64,000 nt of DNA from the NCBI RefSeq assembly GCF_002850255.1, contig NZ_CP022522.1, positions 1,120,097-1,184,096 on the forward strand, written 5' to 3'. The notes under the pieces were generated by a model. The model was given only the letters and a program-made list of their open reading frames with translations, made no database searches and had not been told where the DNA came from. How positions within the stretch are numbered: the stretch's first letter is position 1; each line of letters begins with the position of its first letter. Shown here piece after piece: positions 58,183-64,000 of this stretch. The position numbers and the translations under genes were made by a program. This DNA comes from Pseudoalteromonas sp. NC201 (GTDB lineage Bacteria; Pseudomonadota; Gammaproteobacteria; Enterobacterales; Alteromonadaceae).

Positions 58183-60156
58183 CTATTCCTCATCCCACTC
58201 TTCAGGCAAAAGTTGCTCGTTAACCGCAAGCTGCTCTGACAAGTGTGTTAAAAAGGCTTCTTTATCATCTAGCTGAGATAACTGCTCGCCAAGGTCAATA
58301 AATTCAAACAACACCCCGCTGGTTTCAAATGGGGTGCTGGCGTTAAGGCTGGTTGATTGTTTGAGTAAGGCGCGAATGCTCAGTAAATAAGTTCGATTGT
58401 CTAAATATACGGGTAATACGATTTTGCCACGTTTTAAGGTTAAATAGCGCAGCTTTCCTTTAGCTTGTTCACTATCCATCTCGGTACAGCGACAAAGTAA
58501 GTCTAAGGCGGACATGTCGAAAATAGACAGCTTATGTTCTCTAGCAAAGCGTTCAAGAGATTCATTTACCTGCACAATTTGGCCAAATAAGTTATATAAA
58601 ATACTGGCACTGTGAAGCTGGTTGAAGACATGCTCCAGTGAGGTGAGTTTTTGATCCATCTCATTAATTGCATTTTTGATTTTATGACTTAGTGGCTCTT
58701 TCAGAGAAAAGGTCAGCGCCCGAGTCAGTGTGCTTTTGAGGTTTTTTTGCTCAGCAGAAAACACTTTATAGTGGAATAATAATTCACCGATTTGATGTGC
58801 AAAGAGATTTACATTTTTAATAAATGCTTGCTCATCAAAGTTGTCTTGAGGAGTGACGGTTAGCGCCCAAAAACCCCGAACATCACCTGCGTACATCAAA
58901 GGCGCGATATACTGCTGCTCATCTTCCGCTAGATGTTGGAAGAAAGGGCGGGTAATTTTGATAGCACCAAACGCTTTGATTGCATCGGAATAAGGTACTC
59001 GCTCGTAGTCTCGTCGCATCTCTAAGATATCACTGAGCTGACAGTGTATTGCGCGTATTTCAGTTACTCTGTGGTCACCCTCTAAGCGAGTGAGAAAGAT
59101 ACTTCTTCTCAGATTAAGCTGCTGATTAACCAGTTGGATGATTGCATCCCAAGGTTCATTATGCTCAAGAAAGTGCCGTGGTAGATATCGACCCATCATA
59201 CGTTGTTGGATCAGGGCTATGAGAGATTTTAAGTTTTCTTCTTCTGACCATTTCAAAGAGATAAACACCCAAAGTAGCGTCAGCCATATCAAAGATAGCA
59301 GCTCACCAAGCGGCAATAACACGGAGTACCAATGATGCGCAGCAAGGCCACTTATGATCAGTAATATGCTGGTGGATATCGCAATGATGACATTGGTCTT
59401 GGTCGCATTTCTTTGGTACCACACTAAGAAAAATATTGATGCTAGTACCATGAGTGCGACTATCGTCACTTTATTTAAAGGCTGAATAAAGCTGTCGGAT
59501 GCAAAGCTATTGGCAATAAATGCTTGTAGGTAAACAGGCGGAAGTTCTTGCGCACCAAAATAAGCATTACTATTCAAGCGTGAAAATTTTGAGTGCTGAG
59601 CAACTAAGATGACCTTTTCGCTAAGTTGTGCGGTGAATAAGTCACCATCAAGCACTCTCTGCGCACTGAATTTTGGTAGTGAATAATAAGGCAGCGAGTA
59701 GTCTATGATTTTGTTGAGGTATTCACCATGCTGCGGAAATATTTTATCCCACAATATGTCACACGCGCCTGCTGGTGGTGCGAGGCTGATTGCACTGCCG
59801 TACCAATTTTCTGTTTCCAACAGACAAACCGATTGCGTATTGAATGGATAGTAAATTGAGTCATTGTTTTGTTGTGGTGAAAGTTCGGTATTTGCAAAGA
59901 ACACAATGGCTTTTGGTTGATAGCCAGAGAGTATTTTTGCTAACTGCTGATGTTGTTGCTGTAAGTTTTCCGCTTCAATCACGACTACTTGCGTTGCTTG
60001 CGTGGTGTTGAGCTTGGAAAACCATTGTAACCCAATTAGGTTTACCTGTTTATATAAGCCTGATGCTGACGCGATCAACAAAATAGCGAATAAACTCATA
60101 AATAGCCAAAACTCATGTTGGCGTTTTATAAAGTTTAATTGACTAAAAATCGACAT
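58183..60156 (-). CDS. CHASE2-type membrane sensor without kinase domain
   Basis: 657 aa from the ATG at 60156 (AAGAGAG 8 bases upstream; a GTG at 60165 is too close to that site). One helix near the N-terminus, then a periplasmic CHASE2-like domain (about 45-215: VVVIEAENLQQQHQQLAKIL with PKAIVFFAN, DGDLFTAQLSEKVILVAQHS), three more helices (about 222-305), and a cytoplasmic part with a GAF-like segment (about 330-475) and helices (480-600). No His-kinase, GGDEF, EAL or cyclase motif is present. CHASE2 normally senses signals for such output domains. This protein may instead regulate the synthase by contact. It begins 14 bases after the CapA gene. Confidence 0.78.
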   Translation of the reverse strand: MSIFSQLNFIKRQHEFWLFMSLFAILLIASASGLYKQVNLIGLQWFSKLNTTQATQVVVIEAENLQQQHQQLAKILSGYQPKAIVFFANTELSPQQNNDSIYYPFNTQSVCLLETENWYGSAISLAPPAGACDILWDKIFPQHGEYLNKIIDYSLPYYSLPKFSAQRVLDGDLFTAQLSEKVILVAQHSKFSRLNSNAYFGAQELPPVYLQAFIANSFASDSFIQPLNKVTIVALMVLASIFFLVWYQRNATKTNVIIAISTSILLIISGLAAHHWYSVLLPLGELLSLIWLTLLWVFISLKWSEEENLKSLIALIQQRMMGRYLPRHFLEHNEPWDAIIQLVNQQLNLRRSIFLTRLEGDHRVTEIRAIHCQLSDILEMRRDYERVPYSDAIKAFGAIKITRPFFQHLAEDEQQYIAPLMYAGDVRGFWALTVTPQDNFDEQAFIKNVNLFAHQIGELLFHYKVFSAEQKNLKSTLTRALTFSLKEPLSHKIKNAINEMDQKLTSLEHVFNQLHSASILYNLFGQIVQVNESLERFAREHKLSIFDMSALDLLCRCTEMDSEQAKGKLRYLTLKRGKIVLPVYLDNRTYLLSIRALLKQSTSLNASTPFETSGVLFEFIDLGEQLSQLDDKEAFLTHLSEQLAVNEQLLPEEWDEE

Positions 60157-60169
60157 GCTTTTCACTCTC

Positions 60170-62374
60170 TTATTGCTGGCTGAAAGTGAGAGTCAGCTCA
60201 GTCGTCTTCGTTGCTTTTACTTTAATAAATTCTAAGCCATGAATTTGCTCGCTTTGCCACTGACCGCTCTGAAGTTGCACTGGACGCTGCCACGAAATCA
60301 TCGCAATATCATCTAAAAATAAGGCACTTTCACCGCTGCTTGGTGGCGACATGGAGAGGCCAAACTGGACGCCACGAGCAGGCAGCCCTTCATCGCCAAG
60401 CACAACGGAATCGTCAGGTAAGGTAATATCTTGTCTAAACGTTTGCCACTCATAACTACCCGCAGGCTTTAATTGGGGCGTTGACTCAGAAAAGATAAGG
60501 CTATCTTCTGATGTTAAGATACGAATATCAGCCTTAAACTCACCAGCGTTCTCTCCTTTGGCATAACCAAAGAGCGAGAGCTCATGGTAAGCCTGTGCCG
60601 TGCTCGGCGCTGGCGTAATAGGCATGGTACGAATTGTGTGTTTGAACGGCACACGCGTTGGTGTTTCGTTAAATTGCGTTCGTTGTAGACAAAGTCCTTG
60701 TACGCCACGATATTTACCGACTAAACATGGCGCGATATCGTCGGCCTCAATTAACCAACGAGAGACTTCCCCTTTTTCGTTATCGCTATCCCAGTCTTCA
60801 AAATCCCCAAAGAACAATAAGTCTCGACCAAGCACAATCTCTGCTTGAGCATCACTAGCCGTGAGTTTGCTAAGGAACTCAGCACTGCTTGAATATTGGC
60901 GTAAATCGACAATATGCTCACCGGCTTCTAAGGTAATAACTTGTTGCTCGGTTGCTTTTGCTTGAACCGGTTTATCAAAGGTGACTTCTGCAAATCCCGG
61001 GCGCAATGAGATACCAACTTCGGGTGAAGAAAATTCAGCGATACGTTTTAGTAGGGCATTGGCAAGATCGCCACTTACAAACTTAGGAACATAGTCTTCT
61101 AGATAAACGGGATAGGCTTTTAGTGCACTGATTTTAGGTGAGCCTGCAGTTTCTAACTCTACCACAGCTATCAGTCCCAAAAAGGTTTCAAGACGATTTT
61201 GCTCAAACACAAAGTTGCCTAGTCCAAGTATGCTTGGTACGCCATTGTATAAGCCAAACCCTTGCGCAACGTGAGGATGATGCGCAATCATCAAGTTAGC
61301 GCCATTTTTGGAAAGTAAATCAAAGCGGTTTGAAATATACGCCGTTGGTGCGTATGAATACTCATCACCGCCGTGAAGCTGAGCCACAACAAAGTGGCCG
61401 TTGTTACTGGCTTGCATCACCGTTTCTTTCATGCCATTGGTATCTGTTAGATCGGCAGCTCCCCCTTTAGCGTCTGATGCCACATAAGTGACGGTATGTT
61501 GATCGCCTGTAATGGAAGTCGCAGACACAAAATCTATCGGTGTTTCACCAAGGCTTAGGCTGTAGGGCTTAAATGCCTCTGCCGCACTTGTACCCGCGCC
61601 ACTGTATTTAAACCCTGCCTGCTCGACATACTTCAAGGTATCGTTCAGTCCAGGTGCTCGATAGTCATAGACGTGGTTATTGCCAAGTGCTACATAGTCA
61701 ATACCCAAATCATTGAGGGCAATTAATGACTCCGGCAGACTAAAAAATGCGAACTCTTTGCTTGGGTGGACCGTGGTTGGGTTTTTTAGGATTGGAGATT
61801 CCAAGTTAACCGAAGCGAAATCGACATGTTTAAATAAAGGATGCATAAACTGCACTAGGGCTTGGGCATCAGGTCCTGCGCTTTGGGGCTGGATAAGTCC
61901 GTCAGGGGTGCTGGGCAATGAATTCCCCATAGTAATGAGAGCAGGGTTGAAATAACGACGCCCAAACATGGTATCACCGGCAAAAAGTAAGGTTTTTAGC
62001 GTGCTCGACTTAGCTTTTAGTTCAAGCGTGAGCTGCTGCTCATTGTTATTTTGATTCGCTAAGGTAAAAACCAAGGGCAAATAATCTGGGTGGGATATTT
62101 CTGCGACATAAGCGCCGTATGCTAAAGCCGACAGGTCAAAGATACCATTGTTATTTGAGGTAAATAACTGATCATTTATCGTGAGGCTAGCATTGGCAAT
62201 GGGGGTTGCATTTGCGTCGTGCAAACGTATGCTTAAATTGGGCGTCTCGCTATCCCTATCTTGTTGGCTTTTATCTTCATCCTTATCTATTTGTGAAGGA
62301 CCTGTTTCATTTGGGTCCTCGACTGAGCAGGCTGTGAGTGCAAATAGCAATACTACATTTAAGATTTTTTTCAT
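60170..62374 (-). CDS. capA: CapA/PgsA-family lipoprotein with carbohydrate-binding-like C-terminus
   Basis: 734 aa. The lipoprotein signal (MKKILNVVLLFALTAC, then SVED) ends in the lipobox LTAC. A small Ig-like carboxypeptidase-regulatory-type domain follows (about 45-105, NLSIRLHDANATPIANASLT). The CapA metallophosphatase-like domain is at about 125-420: LLFAGDTMFGRRY, LESPIL, LGNNHVYDYRAPG, VAQLHGGDEYSY and IAHHPHVAQGF with LGLGNFVFE. The last about 250 residues are a beta-rich, jelly-roll-like domain (LLFFGDFEDWD, ALFLDDIAMI), as in CBM4/9. CapA/PgsA is required for PGA synthesis and surface handling in Bacillus. It is the first gene of the seven-gene unit. Confidence 0.92.
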   Translation of the reverse strand: MKKILNVVLLFALTACSVEDPNETGPSQIDKDEDKSQQDRDSETPNLSIRLHDANATPIANASLTINDQLFTSNNNGIFDLSALAYGAYVAEISHPDYLPLVFTLANQNNNEQQLTLELKAKSSTLKTLLFAGDTMFGRRYFNPALITMGNSLPSTPDGLIQPQSAGPDAQALVQFMHPLFKHVDFASVNLESPILKNPTTVHPSKEFAFFSLPESLIALNDLGIDYVALGNNHVYDYRAPGLNDTLKYVEQAGFKYSGAGTSAAEAFKPYSLSLGETPIDFVSATSITGDQHTVTYVASDAKGGAADLTDTNGMKETVMQASNNGHFVVAQLHGGDEYSYAPTAYISNRFDLLSKNGANLMIAHHPHVAQGFGLYNGVPSILGLGNFVFEQNRLETFLGLIAVVELETAGSPKISALKAYPVYLEDYVPKFVSGDLANALLKRIAEFSSPEVGISLRPGFAEVTFDKPVQAKATEQQVITLEAGEHIVDLRQYSSSAEFLSKLTASDAQAEIVLGRDLLFFGDFEDWDSDNEKGEVSRWLIEADDIAPCLVGKYRGVQGLCLQRTQFNETPTRVPFKHTIRTMPITPAPSTAQAYHELSLFGYAKGENAGEFKADIRILTSEDSLIFSESTPQLKPAGSYEWQTFRQDITLPDDSVVLGDEGLPARGVQFGLSMSPPSSGESALFLDDIAMISWQRPVQLQSGQWQSEQIHGLEFIKVKATKTTELTLTFSQQ

Positions 62375-62421
62375 TGTGGCCAGCCTGCTTTCAAAAAAGA
62401 TACATTATTTAATTCTTTAGT

Positions 62422-62451
62422 ATTATATCTGTAACTCTTTATGTGTTGCAA
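62422..62451 (-). promoter_or_regulatory. Sigma-70-type promoter for the pgs-like operon
   Basis: On the minus strand TTGCAA (62451-62446), an 18-base spacer and a perfect TATAAT (62427-62422) lie 48 bases before the capA start at 62374. The intergenic region (62375-62664, 290 bases) is divergent with tyrR and has no further gene. No TGTAAA-N6-TTTACA TyrR box was seen. Confidence 0.6.
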
Positions 62452-62664
62452 TCCTTTGAAATGGAATGTAAGTTTCCAAATCAAAAACTTAACAAGCGCT
62501 GAAAAATGCCTTGAAAAACAACTTTTTTCAGTTCTTCATTAGTATAGGACAAGAATTTACGAAGATAGCTAAAATTCTGTTCAATATTCTTTACGTTTTT
62601 CTAGTCGGACAGCTATTCTTAGAGTATGATCTCGTCAATTGTGAAAACCCGCTTTGAGGAACAA

Positions 62665-64000
62665 ATGCGTCTAGAGATACATTGCGCTGACCGTATTGGT
62701 ATTGCCCAAGAAATTCTCAATATCTTGGTGAGTTACCGTGTCGACTTGAAAGGTATAGAAGTCGATTCAGTAAATTGTCGAATGTACGTGAGCTTTCCAC
62801 CCATCGAATTTGAACAGTTTCAGAAAATTATGCCTGAGATCCGCTTAATCGATGGCGTTGAAGATGTTCGTACTACAGCGTTTTTACCGTCAGAACGTGA
62901 ACATAATGAGCTGAATACTTTGCTCAGTGCGTTGCCTGATGGTGTAATTTCTATCGACGCTAAAGGCTGGGTACGTCATTGCAATGACGCAGCTTGTCGC
63001 GACCTTAACATGGTTGAAAAGGAAGTGATCGGTGCCAACATTAACAACCTTTTGAAAGGGTTTAACTTTACTCGTTGGTTAGAAGGTAAAGAGGTGTTAG
63101 GCCAGACAACCCGTGTCGAAGTGGGCGGGGAAGATTTTATTGCTGATATTTTGCCAATTTCGGTGCCCCAAGGGATTGAAGGCGATGTATTAGCCGGTGC
63201 GGTGATTAACATTAAATCGCAGTCGCGATTAGGACAGCAAGTCAGCGCATTTCGTCGTTATGGACAAGAAAGTTTTGCGACCATCCATAATCACAGCACT
63301 GCCATGCGTAGAGTCGTGCGTGAAGCCAGAAAAATGGCGCAGTTAGAAGCGCCAATTCTGATCACAGGTGAAACAGGTACTGGTAAGGAACTGCTTGCCA
63401 GAGCATGTCATTATGCTTCCAACCGGTCATTAAAGCCTTTTATCGCACTTTCTTGTGCTTCGCTGCCTGATGACGTTGCTGAGTCCGAGTTGTTTGGGTA
63501 TGCAGGATATGAAGAAAATGCAGCGCCAAAACGCGGTGTATTAGAGCAAGCGGATGGCGGCACGGTATTCCTCGACGAAGTGGGTGAAATGTCAACCCAG
63601 TTACAGACTAAGTTACTGCGTTTCTTACAAGACGGTACTTTCCGAAAAGTCGGTGATGAGAATGAAGTTAAGGTCAATGTTCGCATCATAGCTGCAACGC
63701 AAAAAGACTTGCCAGCAATGGTTCAAGAAGGTGTATTTAGAGAAGATCTCTACTATCGTATTAACGTGCTAACGCTCGAAATTTCACCGCTGAGAGATAG
63801 AAAAGCGGATATCGGTCCTTTGGCTGAACACTTTGTGCAAAAATATGCCCAGCAAAATGGTCATCCAGCGCCAACATTTGCCAGAGAATGCATTGAATTT
63901 TTAGAGAATTACCCGTGGCCTGGTAATGTGAGGCAGTTAGAAAACGCTATTTATCGTGCGGTTTCGTTGCTTGATGATAAAGAGCTTCGTACTGAGCATC
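62665..64000 (+). CDS. tyrR: Transcriptional regulator TyrR (truncated at right edge)
   Basis: The first 445 residues from ATG 62665 (GAGGA 4 bases upstream). Domains: ACT-like (MRLEIHCADRIGIAQEILNI, 1-75), PAS (about 80-190), and a central AAA+ domain from about 205, with Walker A GETGTGKE (about 235), SELFGYAG, GTVFLDEVGEMS and WPGNVRQLENAIYRA. The GAFTGA loop of sigma54 activators is replaced (AGYEENA), as in true TyrR proteins, which work with sigma70. TyrR binds aromatic amino acids and ATP to control aromatic biosynthesis and transport. The C-terminal DNA-binding part lies beyond the window. Confidence 0.95.
   Translation, partial: MRLEIHCADRIGIAQEILNILVSYRVDLKGIEVDSVNCRMYVSFPPIEFEQFQKIMPEIRLIDGVEDVRTTAFLPSEREHNELNTLLSALPDGVISIDAKGWVRHCNDAACRDLNMVEKEVIGANINNLLKGFNFTRWLEGKEVLGQTTRVEVGGEDFIADILPISVPQGIEGDVLAGAVINIKSQSRLGQQVSAFRRYGQESFATIHNHSTAMRRVVREARKMAQLEAPILITGETGTGKELLARACHYASNRSLKPFIALSCASLPDDVAESELFGYAGYEENAAPKRGVLEQADGGTVFLDEVGEMSTQLQTKLLRFLQDGTFRKVGDENEVKVNVRIIAATQKDLPAMVQEGVFREDLYYRINVLTLEISPLRDRKADIGPLAEHFVQKYAQQNGHPAPTFARECIEFLENYPWPGNVRQLENAIYRAVSLLDDKELRTEH

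Noticed and set aside
62375..62664. TyrR boxes controlling the divergent operon
   Set aside because: No TGTAAA-N6-TTTACA-like sequence was found by eye in the intergenic region.
1..64000. CRISPR array, integron attC sites, prophage genes
   Set aside because: No regularly spaced direct repeats, no Cas, integrase, capsid or portal-like proteins were seen; the only mobile genes are the IS110-type and Y1 transposases.

Overview
The window looks like chromosome from a marine gammaproteobacterium, most likely Pseudoalteromonas or a close Alteromonadales relative. This rests on moderate to low GC, a TyrR of the gammaproteobacterial type, dbpA and rhlE, a secreted multi-domain chitinase, and IS110-type transposases. 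The genus is inferred from protein style, not from a marker gene. No rRNA, tRNA or CRISPR array was found.

Layout. 0-5.8 kb: small secreted proteins, an orphan TRAP-type binding protein, an SPFH lipoprotein, a GNAT acetyltransferase and a first short leader-type peptide gene. 5.8-9.6 kb: a NarL/DesK-type two-component pair, divergent from a membrane protein and a TPR protein, with a dyad between them. 10-14.8 kb: an SDR-like protein and the DEAD-box helicases dbpA and rhlE, with a secreted fascin-like protein between them. 15-18.7 kb: mobile DNA, with a 5' remnant of one IS110-type element, a complete IS110-type transposase and a Y1 (REP-type) transposase bracketed by inverted copies of a 15-bp motif. 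18.9-22.8 kb: a second leader-type peptide, a MerC/DUF1826 pair behind a Zur-like box, a secreted EEP-fold enzyme and YedI. 22.8-43.6 kb: mixed accessory metabolism (sulfatase, esterases, two membrane-embedded AraC regulators, NQO1-like reductase with LysR, MFS, CPBP protease, GH18 chitinase, VOC protein, CDP-glycerol-type transferase, nitronate monooxygenase), plus a tandem pair of leader-type peptides at 40.9-41.3 kb.

43.8-62.4 kb: the main find. Seven tightly packed, mostly overlapping genes on the minus strand encode what looks like a trans-envelope version of the poly-gamma-glutamate synthase (PgsB-PgsC-CapA/PgsA). In transcription order they are a CapA-family lipoprotein, a CHASE2-type membrane sensor without a kinase domain, a fused tandem PgsC protein, a membrane-anchored periplasmic protein, a small secreted candidate metallohydrolase, a 1407-aa periplasmic protein with a C-terminal beta-barrel, and a 1355-aa protein carrying a PgsB (Mur-ligase-type) domain behind a long helical extension. 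The model is synthesis at the inner membrane by PgsB/PgsC, handling by CapA and the periplasmic proteins, and export through the barrel. Polymer identity is inferred. tyrR, truncated by the window end, is transcribed divergently from this operon.

Four short genes (minus strand at 4.8 kb; plus strand at 18.9, 40.9 and 41.2 kb) share a basic N-terminal leader ending in a Gly-Gly-like site, followed by Cys-containing variable cores. No modification enzyme lies nearby, so maturation would have to act in trans.
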